Shown here piece after piece: positions 8,671 to 17,924 of a DNA stretch of 64,000 nt. The first letter of the stretch is position 1. The number at the start of each line of letters is the position of its first letter. The notes beneath the pieces are model-generated. The model had not been told where the DNA came from, ran no database searches, and worked only from the letters and a program-made list of their open reading frames with translations. Source of the stretch: Novosphingobium sp. EMRT-2 (GTDB lineage: Bacteria; Pseudomonadota; Alphaproteobacteria; Sphingomonadales; Sphingomonadaceae); contig NZ_CP039695.1 of NCBI RefSeq assembly GCF_005145025.1, forward strand, positions 3,604,043 through 3,668,042, in the 5' to 3' direction. The position numbers and the translations under genes are program-made.

Positions 8671-9537
8671 TCAGAAACCCTTGACGATGCCTTGCAGTTT
8701 CTCGGGCGGCAGCGTGTCGAAATCGCTGGCGTCGTGCCGTTCGGCCAGCCCCTTGGCCGAATTGACCAGACGGCCGCGCAGCACGCCGGGGCGCGCGTCG
8801 ATCTCGCCCACCCAGCGGCCGACGTGTTCGTATTCGTGCATCGACAGGAACGTCGCCGCTTCGCCATAGGCTTCGCCGCGATAGAGGTTGCCGAACCAGG
8901 TGTAGGTGGCGATGTCGGCGATGGTGTAATCGTCGCCGGCCAGGAAGCGCGTCTTGGCCAACTGGCGGTTGGCGACGTCGAACAGGCGCTTGGTTTCCAT
9001 CGCGTAGCGGTTGATCGCGTATTCGATCTTGATCGGCGCGTAGTTGTAGAAATGGCCAAAGCCGCCACCGATGAACGGGGCGGAGCCGACCTGCCAGAAC
9101 AGCCACGAGAGAGTTTCCGCGCGCGCCTTGCCAGACGTGGGCAGCAGTACGCCGAACTTTTCGGCCAGATGCATCAGGATCGCGCCGGATTCGAACACGC
9201 GGATCGGCTCGGCGCCGCTGCGGTCGACCAGGGCAGGGATCTTGGAGTTGGGGTTGATATCGACGAAGCCGGAGGAGAACTGGTCACCCTCGAAGATCTT
9301 GATCAGCCAGGCATCGTATTCCGCGTCGCTGAAGCCCAGCGCCAGCAGTTCCTCCAGCATGATCGTGGCCTTCTGGCCGTTGGGCGTGCCCAGCGAATAG
9401 ACCTGGAAGGGATGCTTGCCGATCGGCAGCTCCTTGTTGTGCGTTGCACCGGCGATCGGGCGGTTCACGCTGGCGAAGGCGCCGCCGTTCTCCTTGTCCC
9501 AGGTCCAGACTTTCGGCGGAACGTACTCTTCAGACAT
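8671..9537 (-). CDS. yghU: YghU-type glutathione S-transferase family protein
   Basis: A 288-residue protein, the same length as E. coli YghU, with the characteristic N-terminal extension MSEEYVPPKVWTWDKENGG before the thioredoxin-fold domain (about 45-130: PFQVYSLGTPNGQKATIMLE, then KIPALVD and the glutathione-site ESGAI). An all-helical C-terminal domain includes FLAGDDYTIADIATYTW. Family members act on disulfides such as glutathione disulfide. The start at 9537 has AAGGAG at 9550-9545 of the minus strand. A longer in-frame extension upstream has no support. Confidence 0.92.
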   Translation of the reverse strand: MSEEYVPPKVWTWDKENGGAFASVNRPIAGATHNKELPIGKHPFQVYSLGTPNGQKATIMLEELLALGFSDAEYDAWLIKIFEGDQFSSGFVDINPNSKIPALVDRSGAEPIRVFESGAILMHLAEKFGVLLPTSGKARAETLSWLFWQVGSAPFIGGGFGHFYNYAPIKIEYAINRYAMETKRLFDVANRQLAKTRFLAGDDYTIADIATYTWFGNLYRGEAYGEAATFLSMHEYEHVGRWVGEIDARPGVLRGRLVNSAKGLAERHDASDFDTLPPEKLQGIVKGF

Positions 9538-9712
9538 GGCCGGCTCCTTCGCGGATATTGTTAGTCTTGCTATCATTTGCCCTGCGCCAGCCCCGTCCGC
9601 AAGCGCGGATGCACGGAGGGCGATCGGGCTGCCGCTGAATATGGCGGCGCGGCGCCGCGACACCAGACCCGAAAGTCCGATGTTTGTCATTGTCGCGCTG
9701 AAACGAGAACTT

Positions 9713-10381
9713 TCAGAGTCGCTCGAGCGTGGGCACCAGTTCGTCGAAATGCCCGATCACCGCGTCGGCGCCGAGCTCATGCGGCGGCAGGTCGTGGTAG
9801 CCGAAGCCGACCGCGACCACCAGGATTCCTGCTGCGCGCGCCGCGCCGATGTCGAAGGTGGTATCCCCCACGAAAGCGGCGCGGCCGCCGCCGCAGCGTT
9901 CGATCATGGCGCGCAGCATGTCTGGCGCGGGCTTGGCGCTTCCGGGGCCGAGTGTGTCGCCGCCGATCACAGTGGCGAAGCGATCGAGCATCCCGAGTTC
10001 CTCGAACAGCCGGACCGCCATCGATTCCTTCTTATTGGTGGCCACGGCGATCCGGACGCCGCGCGCATCCAGCGCGTCCAGCATCGCCGCGCCGCCGGGG
10101 AACAGGCGCGAATGGCGGGCGATGTTCTCGGCGTAGAAGGCATAGAGCTGGTCTTGCAGCGCGGGTAGAGTCGCCTCGTCCACCCCGCCGCTGGCAGCGA
10201 GCGCGCCGCGCAGCATCTGGCCTGCGCCACCGCCGACGAAGCGGCGCACTTCTTCCACCGGAATGGTCGGCCGCCCCGCGATGGCAAGCGTATGGTTGAG
10301 CGCTTGGCCGAGATCGCCCAGCGTATCCAGCAGCGTGCCGTCTAGATCGAAGCCGACGATGTCGAAGGGAAATGGTGCCAT
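9713..10381 (-). CDS. gph: HAD-family phosphoglycolate phosphatase
   Basis: A 222-residue HAD hydrolase. Motif I is FDLDGTLLDT at about residues 11-20, motif II includes VATNKKES, the Lys motif is in GSAKPAPDML, and motif IV is FVGDTTFDIGAARAAG. The helical cap follows motif I and suits a substrate such as 2-phosphoglycolate, which arises from DNA repair. The start at 10381 gives the canonical MAPFPFDIVGFDLDG. The gene is divergent from glmU with 60 bp between starts, so the two promoters must overlap. Confidence 0.85.
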   Translation of the reverse strand: MAPFPFDIVGFDLDGTLLDTLGDLGQALNHTLAIAGRPTIPVEEVRRFVGGGAGQMLRGALAASGGVDEATLPALQDQLYAFYAENIARHSRLFPGGAAMLDALDARGVRIAVATNKKESMAVRLFEELGMLDRFATVIGGDTLGPGSAKPAPDMLRAMIERCGGGRAAFVGDTTFDIGAARAAGILVVAVGFGYHDLPPHELGADAVIGHFDELVPTLERL

Positions 10382-10441
10382 GGGCAGGGCACGTGGCGGA
10401 CCGTTCTGGAAAGCGCAAGCATTTGCTGGCAATGACCCGGT

Positions 10442-11821
10442 ATGACCGAACCGAATCCTGCCGCCCCCGACTCTCCCCTTGCCATCATCGTCCTTGCCGC
10501 AGGCAAGGGCACGCGCATGAAGAGCGATCTGCACAAGGTGCTGCACCCTATCGCCGGCCGGCCGATGCTGCTGCACCTGCTTGCCAGTGCCGATGCGCTA
10601 GCGCCGGAACGTTGCGTCGTCGTGGCGGGGCATGGGCGCGAGCAGCTGGAGCAGGCGCTGGGCGAGCGCGCGGCCATCGCCGTGCAGGACCCGCAGCTTG
10701 GCACCGCCCACGCCGTGCAGCAGGCGGAAGCGGCGCTCTCCGGCTTTTCCGGTGACGTACTGATCCTTTACGGCGACGTGCCTTTCGTCAGCGCGGAAAC
10801 CATGCGTGCGATGATCGACCGGTTGCATGGGGGCGATGCGCCGGCGGTGGTCGTGCTGGGGTTCGAGCCGGCCGACACGCTCCAGTACGGGCGCGTGATC
10901 GCGCAGGACGGACGCATCGTGAAGATGGTCGAGCACAAGGACGCGAGCGAGGCGGAGCGTGCTAGCCGCGTGTGCAATTCGGGCCTGATGGCGGTGCGCG
11001 CGGCGGATCTGTTCGGCCTGCTGGCGCGCGTGGGCAATAATAACGCGCAGGGCGAATACTACCTGCCCGATATCGTCAACATCGCCATCGCCGATGGCCG
11101 CGCCTGCTCGGTGGTGATAACGGCCGACGCGGACGAGGTGGCCGGCATCAACAGCCGGGGCGAACTGGCCGAGGCCGAGGCGCGCTGGCAGCAGCGCCGC
11201 CGGGCGCGGGCGATGGCCGATGGCGCCACACTGGTCGCGCCGGAAACCGTATGGTTCGCGTGGGACACCGTGATTGGCCGCGACGTGACGATCGAACCGA
11301 ACGTCTGGTTCGGCCCCGGCGTGGCGGTGGCGGACAAGGTGGTCATCCATGGCTTCAGCCACCTGGAAGGCGCGACCGTTGGCGAAGGGGCGCAGATCGG
11401 CCCGTTCGCGCGGCTGCGCCCCGGCGCGAACCTGGCGAAGAAGGTCAAGGTCGGCAATTTCGTCGAGGTGAAGAACGCCAATCTGGCCGAAGGGGCCAAG
11501 GCTAATCACTTGACCTACCTGGGCGATGCCGACGTGGGGGCGGGGGCCAACATCGGCGCGGGCACGATCACCTGCAATTACGATGGCTATTTCAAGTATC
11601 GCACGGTGATCGGCGAACGCGCCTTTGTAGGCTCCAATTCGGCGCTGATCGCGCCGGTCAAGATCGGCGCGGATGCGATCGTGGCCGCCGGCAGCGCGGT
11701 CAGCCGCGATGTTGCCGCGGGGGAACTGCGCATGGTGCGCGCGGAACAACTGATCAAGCCCGGCTGGGCGGATCGCTTCCACGATGCGATGAAGAAGAAA
11801 AAGGCGGAGAAGAAGGGATAG
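10442..11821 (+). CDS. glmU: Bifunctional GlcN-1-P acetyltransferase / GlcNAc-1-P uridyltransferase
   Basis: GlmU makes UDP-GlcNAc for peptidoglycan and LPS in two steps. The N-terminal uridyltransferase (about 1-235) shows VLAAGKGTRMKS and GDVPF. The C-terminal left-handed beta-helix acetyltransferase (about 255-455) shows hexapeptide repeats, GNFVEVKNA and the active-site region LTYLGDADVG...TCNYDGYFKYRT. The length of 459 residues is normal. glmS lies about 720 bp downstream, separated by a vapBC module. Confidence 0.97.
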   Translation: MTEPNPAAPDSPLAIIVLAAGKGTRMKSDLHKVLHPIAGRPMLLHLLASADALAPERCVVVAGHGREQLEQALGERAAIAVQDPQLGTAHAVQQAEAALSGFSGDVLILYGDVPFVSAETMRAMIDRLHGGDAPAVVVLGFEPADTLQYGRVIAQDGRIVKMVEHKDASEAERASRVCNSGLMAVRAADLFGLLARVGNNNAQGEYYLPDIVNIAIADGRACSVVITADADEVAGINSRGELAEAEARWQQRRRARAMADGATLVAPETVWFAWDTVIGRDVTIEPNVWFGPGVAVADKVVIHGFSHLEGATVGEGAQIGPFARLRPGANLAKKVKVGNFVEVKNANLAEGAKANHLTYLGDADVGAGANIGAGTITCNYDGYFKYRTVIGERAFVGSNSALIAPVKIGADAIVAAGSAVSRDVAAGELRMVRAEQLIKPGWADRFHDAMKKKKAEKKG

Positions 11822-11872
11822 GCGCTGCGCACAGTGGGATCACGGCCGGAACGGTAGGAAATCCTGTTGCAA

Positions 11873-11901
11873 TGATATCATGATATGATATCGGTATATC
11901 A
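11873..11901. promoter_or_regulatory. AT-rich palindromic operator upstream of vapBC
   Basis: An AT-rich tract in very GC-rich DNA, directly upstream of the antitoxin start at 11904. It contains a perfect 12-bp palindrome ATATCATGATAT (11875-11886) nested among further TGATAT/ATATCA half-sites. This is what an autoregulating ribbon-helix-helix antitoxin would bind. Confidence 0.55.
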
Positions 11902-11903
11902 CG

Positions 11904-12158
11904 ATGACTCGCATTCTTGCCGATCTTCCCGATGATGACATCCAGTGGCTCGATGCCCGCGCCGCCGAAGAGGGCAAGTCGCGCGCGTCGGTGCTGCGCG
12001 AGGCGGTGGCGAGCTTCAAGGCGCAGAACCGTGCGTCGCGCCGCAGCGACTGGATCGCGCGGGGGGCGGGGTACTGGAAGGACCGCGCCGATATCGGCGA
12101 TGCGGTCGATTACCAGCGGACGATCCGCGACGATCGCACGCCCTATGATCAAGTGTGA
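11904..12158 (+). CDS. Ribbon-helix-helix antitoxin (CopG/VapB-like)
   Basis: An 84-residue protein whose first 45 residues (MTRILADLPDDDIQWLDARA, then EEGKSRASVLREAVASF) form a ribbon-helix-helix DNA-binding domain. The acidic/basic tail (about 50-84) presumably blocks the toxin. It is followed after 3 bp by a PIN-domain gene, the normal antitoxin-toxin order. Repression of its own promoter through the palindrome at 11873-11901 is likely. Confidence 0.8.
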   Translation: MTRILADLPDDDIQWLDARAAEEGKSRASVLREAVASFKAQNRASRRSDWIARGAGYWKDRADIGDAVDYQRTIRDDRTPYDQV

Positions 12159-12161
12159 TCT

Positions 12162-12530
12162 GTGGCCGATCCGTTCTTCGACACCAACATCCTGGTCGAT
12201 TGGCTGAAGGACCGCCCGCAGGCCGTGGCCGAACTTTCGCGCTACAAGCGGCACCGGATCAGCCGGATCGTCTGGGCCGAAATTCTCGCCGGCGAACCGC
12301 TCGAACAGCGCGATACCATGCAGCAGATCATCGCGCCGTTCGAAGTGGTGGAGATCGATGCGCGTATCGCCGCGACGGCGGCGGACATCCGCCATCGCAG
12401 CCGCATGAAGTTGCTCGACGCGCTCATCCTTGCGACCGCGCAAGTCAATGGCGCTATTCTCGTGACACGAAATACCAAGGATTTTCCGGCCAACATGCCG
12501 GGCATCCGTGTTCCTTACACCCTCTGTTGA
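12162..12530 (+). CDS. vapC: PIN-domain toxin (VapC-like ribonuclease)
   Basis: A 122-residue PIN domain. Acidic active-site residues are visible in FFDTNILVDWL (first Asp), VWAEILAGE (Glu), LLDALILATA (Asp) and the C-terminal TRNTKDFPA. VapC toxins cleave tRNA or rRNA when not bound by antitoxin; the target here is unknown. The GTG start at 12162 gives MADPFFDTN. It lies 12 bp upstream of glmS, so some glmS transcription may pass through this module. Confidence 0.85.
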   Translation: MADPFFDTNILVDWLKDRPQAVAELSRYKRHRISRIVWAEILAGEPLEQRDTMQQIIAPFEVVEIDARIAATAADIRHRSRMKLLDALILATAQVNGAILVTRNTKDFPANMPGIRVPYTLC

Positions 12531-12542
12531 AAGTCGCGTCCC

Positions 12543-14366
12543 ATGTGCGGAATTATCGGAATCGTCGGGAAGGATGAAGTTGCGGACCGGCTCGTCGATG
12601 GCCTGCGGCGGATGGAATATCGCGGCTATGACAGCGCCGGCGTCTGCACGGTGCACGACGGTCAGCTCGTCCGCCGCCGCGCGGAAGGCAAGCTCAACAA
12701 CCTCGTGCTCGAGCTGGCGCGCAATCCTGCGCCCGGCACGATCGGAATCGCCCACACCCGCTGGGCCACGCATGGCGCGCCGACCACCAGCAACGCGCAC
12801 CCCCACGCCACGGGGGAAGTGGCGCTGGTCCACAACGGCATCATCGAGAACTTCCGTCCCTTGCGCGAGGCGCTGATCGCGCGCGGACGCCGGTTCGAGA
12901 GCGAGACCGATACCGAAGTGGTCGCGCATCTCGTGTCCGAACAGGTCGAGGCGGGGGCGTCGCCACAGGACGCGGTCCGGGCGGTGCTGCCGCAACTGCG
13001 CGGGGCGTTCGCGCTCGCCATCGCCTTCCGTCAGCATCCGGACATGCTGATCGGCGCGCGTCTCGGCTCGCCGCTGGTCGTGGGCTATGGCGAGGGCGAG
13101 ACCTACCTGGGGTCCGACGCGCTGGCGCTGGCGCCGCTGACGCAGAAAGTATCCTACCTCGAAGAAGGCGATTGGGTCATCATCACGCGCGATGGCGCGC
13201 AGGTCTTCGACGTCGACAACACCCCGGTGAAACGCGCGATCGTCGCCTCCGGCGCGACGGCAGCCGCGATCGAGAAGGGCAACTACCGCCACTTCATGCA
13301 GAAGGAGATCTTCGAGCAGCCGATCGTCGTCGCCCAGACGTTGCGCAGCTATCTGCGCCGCGTGGACCAGACCGTCGCGCTGCCGCAGATCGATTTCGAC
13401 CTCTCGAAGATCAACCGCGTGACGATCGTCGCCTGCGGCACCAGCTATTATGCGGGCATGGTCGCGAAATACTGGTTCGAACGCTTCGCGCGCCTGCCGG
13501 TGGATATCGATGTCGCTTCGGAATTCCGCTATCGCGATCCGGTGCTGGAGCCGGGCGGGCTGGCGCTGTTCATCTCGCAATCGGGCGAGACGGCGGATAC
13601 GCTGGCCGCGCTGCGCCACTGCAAGGCGGCGGGCCAGACGATCGCGGTGGTGGTCAACGTGCCGACCAGTTCGATGGCGCGCGAGGCGGACCTGCTGCTG
13701 CCGACGCACGCCGGTCCGGAGATCGGGGTCGCCTCGACCAAGGCGTTCTCGTGCCAGCTTGCCGTGCTGGCGGCGCTGGCGGCGCACCTCGCGGCAAAGC
13801 GCGGGATGATCGACCGGGCCGAGGAAGCCGATATCGTCAACCAGCTGGCCGAAGCGCCGGCCGCGCTCAATGCCGCGCTGAGCCACGACGAGGAAATCGC
13901 GGCGATGGCGCCGCTGATCGCGCCGGCGCGCGACGTGCTCTATCTGGGGCGCGGCCCGGACTATCCGCTGGCGCTGGAGGGGGCGTTAAAACTCAAAGAA
14001 ATCAGCTATATCCACGCCGAAGGCTATGCTTCGGGCGAGATGAAGCACGGCCCGATCGCGCTGATCGACGAAGCGGTGCCGGTGATCGTCCTCGCCCCCA
14101 GCGGACCGCTGTTCGAGAAGACCGTCAGCAACATGCAGGAAGTGCGGGCGCGGGGCGGCAAGATCGTGCTGATAACCGATGCCGATGGGCTGGCCGAGGC
14201 GGGCGAGGGCTGCCTCGCCACGATCGAGATGCCGCGCGTCCATCCGCTCATTGCGCCGCTCGTCTATGCGGTGCCGGTGCAGTTGCTGGCCTATCATGTC
14301 GCGGTGGCCAAGGGCACCGATGTCGACCAGCCGCGCAATCTCGCGAAGAGCGTTACCGTCGAATAG
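12543..14366 (+). CDS. glmS: Glutamine-fructose-6-phosphate aminotransferase (isomerizing)
   Basis: GlmS makes glucosamine-6-phosphate from fructose-6-phosphate and glutamine, the entry to amino-sugar synthesis. The catalytic Cys follows the initiator Met (MCGIIGIVGK). The class II glutaminase domain (about 1-220) includes GIAHTRWATHG. Two SIS isomerase domains follow, with VACGTSYYAG and SQSGETADTLAALR in the first, and ending RNLAKSVTVE. The 607-residue length is standard. It has only 12 bp to vapC upstream. Confidence 0.97.
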   Translation: MCGIIGIVGKDEVADRLVDGLRRMEYRGYDSAGVCTVHDGQLVRRRAEGKLNNLVLELARNPAPGTIGIAHTRWATHGAPTTSNAHPHATGEVALVHNGIIENFRPLREALIARGRRFESETDTEVVAHLVSEQVEAGASPQDAVRAVLPQLRGAFALAIAFRQHPDMLIGARLGSPLVVGYGEGETYLGSDALALAPLTQKVSYLEEGDWVIITRDGAQVFDVDNTPVKRAIVASGATAAAIEKGNYRHFMQKEIFEQPIVVAQTLRSYLRRVDQTVALPQIDFDLSKINRVTIVACGTSYYAGMVAKYWFERFARLPVDIDVASEFRYRDPVLEPGGLALFISQSGETADTLAALRHCKAAGQTIAVVVNVPTSSMAREADLLLPTHAGPEIGVASTKAFSCQLAVLAALAAHLAAKRGMIDRAEEADIVNQLAEAPAALNAALSHDEEIAAMAPLIAPARDVLYLGRGPDYPLALEGALKLKEISYIHAEGYASGEMKHGPIALIDEAVPVIVLAPSGPLFEKTVSNMQEVRARGGKIVLITDADGLAEAGEGCLATIEMPRVHPLIAPLVYAVPVQLLAYHVAVAKGTDVDQPRNLAKSVTVE

Positions 14367-14425
14367 GACTGGTTTCCCAGGGCCGCGCTTACCATTGTTC
14401 AAGGTTTGCGCGGTAAGGCGAGGGC

Positions 14426-16792
14426 GTGCAAATGCCGTCGTCGCTCCCTATCCAGACACTGCCGCGCAGTCTGCCGGTCATGGCCGTTCTTGGCCTTGAT
14501 GAACCGGTCGAAGGCGACTGGGCAAGGCTGCGCGGCTATCAGTATTTCAGCGCGTTCCGTCGTATCCATCTGAAAGTCGGCATGAATGTGCTGGCGGCCC
14601 TGTTCCTCGCCTTCGTGAGTTTCGGGGCAACGCGGCCCCTCGTGATCGTTGGCTGGATGGCGCTTCTTGCCGGTGTGCTGCTTCAGGGCATGCGCCTCGA
14701 CCGGGGGCTGGCCGATGCCGATCGCCGCCGCGTGACGAGGCCGGAAATCGTCCGCCACGCGCTGTGGATCGTGGCGCTGGCATTGGTGTGGGCGCTGCCG
14801 CTGGCTGTATTTCCCCTGTTTGGGCATGTGGACAGGCTGGCGCTGTGGATGGTGATGACGGTGATTATCGCCGGCATGGCCTATGCGCTGGCCGCGGTGC
14901 CGCTGGCCCCGCTGCTTTTTGGCGGTATCGTGGGCTTTGCCGGCGCTGCCAGTTTCGTGTGGGCCGGACAGATCGTGAATGGCGGACTGGCGCTGGCTTT
15001 CGTGACTATCGTGGCCATCGGCCGGATCGAGGCGGCGCGCGCGTTCCTCAACGCGCGCATGGCCGAAGCCGGCATGGCGGAAAAGGGCGAGGTCGTCTCG
15101 CTGCTGCTGCGCGAATTCGAGGAAAGCGGGGCGGACTGGCTGTGGCAGATCGATACGGCCCGCCGGGTCCGCGCCGCATCCCCGCGTTTTGCCTTCGCGC
15201 TCGGCTGCGAGCCGGACGAGGCCGATGGCAAGCCCCTGATCCAGCTTATTGCTGGGCCTTCGTGGGATAGCGGTCAATTCCATTCCAGCCTGCACGATCT
15301 GGCGGAACGCCTGAAGCGGCGGGAGAGCTTCTCCAACCTCATCGTCCGCGTCACCATCGATGGTGGCCATCGGTGGTGGGAACTGTCGGCATCCCCCAAA
15401 GTCGACGAGAACGGCGGTTTCGCCGGTTTCCGCGGCGTGGGTTCGGACGTGACCGAACAGCGCGAAAGCTCGGAAAAGATCGCCTATCTCGCCAGCTACG
15501 ATACGCTGACCGGCCTGCCCAACCGGATGATGGTGACCGACACGCTGGGCGAAGCGATGGCGGACGCCGACAAGTGGCGCACGCGTTGCGCGTTCCTGAT
15601 GATCGACCTCGATCGTTTCAAGGCCGTCAACGATACGCTGGGGCATCTGGTGGGCGACCAGTTGCTCGCGCTCGTTTCCGAACGGTTGCGCAAGCTGATG
15701 ACCGACAACGAACTGTGCGGCCGGCTGGGCGGCGACGAATTCGCCATCGTCCTGCGCGACGCATCGGATACGGATCGCATCGCCCATGTCGCCCAGGCGG
15801 TGATTCATGCGCTGTCGCAGCCGTATCAGGTGGACAGCCACACCCTCTATGTGGGGGCAAGCGTTGGATCCGCCATCGGGCCGCGCGACGGGGCGACCGT
15901 GGAAACGCTGATGCGCAACGCCGATCTGGCGCTCTACCGGGCCAAGGACAGCGGCGGGGGTGTGCATTGCAACTACGAACCCGCGCTTCATGCCCATGCC
16001 GAGGAACGCCGGCAGCTTGAGTTCGCGCTGCGGCGCGCGCTGGAACGCAACGAACTGCACCTGACTTATCAGCCCGTGGTCGATGCCACGAGCGAACAGC
16101 TGGTGAGCTTCGAGGCGTTGCTGCGGTGGAACAGTGCCGAACACGGCATGATCAGCCCGGCCAAGTTCATTCCGCTGGCCGAGGACACGCGGCTGATCGT
16201 GCCGATCGGCGAATGGGTGCTGCGCATGGCCTGCCTCGAAGCGGCGCGCTGGCCCGATCCGATCAAGATCGCGGTCAACGTGTCGGGCGAACAACTGCTC
16301 GATCCGGCCTTTGCGGACACGGTGGTCAGCGCGCTTTCCGCCAGCGGGCTGCCGCCGCACCGGCTGGAGATCGAAGTCACCGAAAGCATCTTCGTGCGCG
16401 ATGGCACGACCGCGCAGGCGACCCTGCAGCGCATCATGGCGCTGGGCTGCGGCGTGGCGCTGGATGACTTCGGTACCGGCTATTCCTCGCTGGGGTATCT
16501 GCGGCAGATGCGGTTCTCGACAATCAAGGTCGATCGCATCTTCGTGCAGGGCGCAGCGCGGAAGAACGCGGAAAGCCTGGCCATCGTGCGCGCCGTGGTG
16601 GCCATGGCGGACAGCCTGGAAATGTCGACCACGGCCGAAGGCGTCGAGACCGAGGAGCAACTGGCGGTGATCCGCGCGCTCGGCTGCAAGAAGATCCAGG
16701 GCTACTACTTCGGCCGCCCGATGCCCGCCGAAGACGCGCGGGCACTGTTCACGCGCGAATATCCGCAGCGCAGCGGCGATGTGGCTGCCTGA
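14426..16792 (+). CDS. Membrane-bound PAS-GGDEF-EAL cyclic-di-GMP protein
   Basis: A 788-residue protein with about six membrane segments in residues 50-205, a PAS-like region (about 240-345) ending DVTEQRESSEKIAYLA, a GGDEF domain (about 350-520) with intact RLGGDEF, and an EAL domain (about 535-780). The EAL domain has FEALLRW, DDFGTGYSSLGYL and EGVETEEQ. Both catalytic signatures look intact, so synthesis, hydrolysis or both are possible. The start is GTG at 14426 or ATG at 14432. It stands alone between glmS and the convergent purQ, 18 bp from purQ's stop. Confidence 0.9.
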   Translation: MQMPSSLPIQTLPRSLPVMAVLGLDEPVEGDWARLRGYQYFSAFRRIHLKVGMNVLAALFLAFVSFGATRPLVIVGWMALLAGVLLQGMRLDRGLADADRRRVTRPEIVRHALWIVALALVWALPLAVFPLFGHVDRLALWMVMTVIIAGMAYALAAVPLAPLLFGGIVGFAGAASFVWAGQIVNGGLALAFVTIVAIGRIEAARAFLNARMAEAGMAEKGEVVSLLLREFEESGADWLWQIDTARRVRAASPRFAFALGCEPDEADGKPLIQLIAGPSWDSGQFHSSLHDLAERLKRRESFSNLIVRVTIDGGHRWWELSASPKVDENGGFAGFRGVGSDVTEQRESSEKIAYLASYDTLTGLPNRMMVTDTLGEAMADADKWRTRCAFLMIDLDRFKAVNDTLGHLVGDQLLALVSERLRKLMTDNELCGRLGGDEFAIVLRDASDTDRIAHVAQAVIHALSQPYQVDSHTLYVGASVGSAIGPRDGATVETLMRNADLALYRAKDSGGGVHCNYEPALHAHAEERRQLEFALRRALERNELHLTYQPVVDATSEQLVSFEALLRWNSAEHGMISPAKFIPLAEDTRLIVPIGEWVLRMACLEAARWPDPIKIAVNVSGEQLLDPAFADTVVSALSASGLPPHRLEIEVTESIFVRDGTTAQATLQRIMALGCGVALDDFGTGYSSLGYLRQMRFSTIKVDRIFVQGAARKNAESLAIVRAVVAMADSLEMSTTAEGVETEEQLAVIRALGCKKIQGYYFGRPMPAEDARALFTREYPQRSGDVAA

Positions 16793-16810
16793 GCCAGCCG
16801 GCCCGCGCCG

Positions 16811-17488
16811 TCAGGCGGTGACCAGCCCCCGGACAACGCTTTCGAACAGCACGCGGCCGTCGGTACCGCCCTGCGCCGCTTCAATCATGCGTTCGGGGTG
16901 GGGCATCATGCCCAGCACGTTGCCGCGATCGTTGAGCACGCCGGCGATATCGCGCTGTGAACCGTTGACCGGTTCGGCATAGCGGAACGCCACGCGGCCT
17001 TCGCCTTCCAGCCGGTCGAGCGTTTCGGCATCGGCGTAATAATTGCCGTCATGATGCGCGACCGGGATATGAATACGCTCGCCTGCATCGTAGCCGGAGG
17101 TGAACAGCGACTGGCTGGTTTCGACCTTGAGCGCCACGTCACGGCAGACGAAGCGGATGCCGGCATTGCGCATCAGCGCGCCGGGCAGCAGGCCGGCTTC
17201 GGTCAGCACCTGGAAACCGTTGCACACGCCGAGCACCGCCACGCCGCGTTCGGCGGCGCGGACCACCGCCTGCATCACCGGCGAGCGGGCAGCCATCGCG
17301 CCGGAACGCAGATAGTCGCCATAGGAGAAGCCGCCGGGCAGGGCGATGAAATCCAGGCCTTCGGGCAGATCGGCATCGCCATGCCAGACGCGGTGGACGG
17401 TGCCGCCGCTGATCTCCTCGATGGCGACCGCCATATCGCGATCGCAGTTCGATCCGGGGAAGGTGATGACGGCGGCCGTGAAGGACAT
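16811..17488 (-). CDS. purQ: FGAM synthase glutaminase subunit PurQ
   Basis: The class I glutaminase subunit of phosphoribosylformylglycinamidine synthase supplies ammonia to PurL in purine synthesis. Of 225 residues, the nucleophile is in [13 protein letters not shown] (Cys about 86) and the triad His/Glu in [13 protein letters not shown]; the N-terminus [10 protein letters not shown] is typical. The start ATG (17488) overlaps the TGA of purS, indicating translational coupling. PurL is not in this window. Confidence 0.96.
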   Translation of the reverse strand: MSFTAAVITFPGSNCDRDMAVAIEEISGGTVHRVWHGDADLPEGLDFIALPGGFSYGDYLRSGAMAARSPVMQAVVRAAERGVAVLGVCNGFQVLTEAGLLPGALMRNAGIRFVCRDVALKVETSQSLFTSGYDAGERIHIPVAHHDGNYYADAETLDRLEGEGRVAFRYAEPVNGSQRDIAGVLNDRGNVLGMMPHPERMIEAAQGGTDGRVLFESVVRGLVTA

Positions 17489-17721
17489 CAGGCGACCCTT
17501 TCGATCCGGTAGTTCTCGATCACCATGTTGGCGAGCAGCTTGCGCGCCATGTCGTCGAGCGCCGCGTCGGTGACGGTTTCATCGACCTCGAGTTCGATCA
17601 TGCGGCCGGCGCGGACATCGGTGACGCCCGAGAAGCCGAGGCCTTCCAGCGCGTGATGGATCGCGCGGCCCTGCGGATCGAGCACGCCGTTCTTCAGGCT
17701 GACAAAAACGCGGACCTTCAT
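17488..17721 (-). CDS. purS: FGAM synthase subunit PurS
   Basis: A 77-residue PurS that bridges PurQ and PurL in the split FGAM synthase. It reads [20 protein letters not shown] and then [13 protein letters not shown], ending [10 protein letters not shown]. The start at 17721 matches the family N-terminus; the longer open frame upstream is not supported. Its stop overlaps purQ by one base in an ATGA arrangement. purC is on the same strand but about 7.4 kb upstream, with unrelated genes between. Confidence 0.93.
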   Translation of the reverse strand: MKVRVFVSLKNGVLDPQGRAIHHALEGLGFSGVTDVRAGRMIELEVDETVTDAALDDMARKLLANMVIENYRIERVA

Positions 17722-17924
17722 CGGCGGCGGGCCTTTCGCATCAAACGGGGGGATTGGGACTCGCCCGCGCCTATGCCCCCGCAAAGCGCGAAGGGCAAGG
17801 TCCGGATGGCGCAGCGTGGGCATGGAAACAGGCCATGCGCCGTCCGTGCAAAGAAAAACGGGTGCCGGCAAATATGCCGACACCCGCACCTCTGGCGTGA
17901 CCGCGTAAGTCAGCCGTCAGGCTA

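Noticed and set aside
12531..12542. glmS ribozyme
   Set aside because: The catalytic riboswitch is known from Gram-positive glmS leaders; here vapC ends 12 bp upstream, leaving no room.
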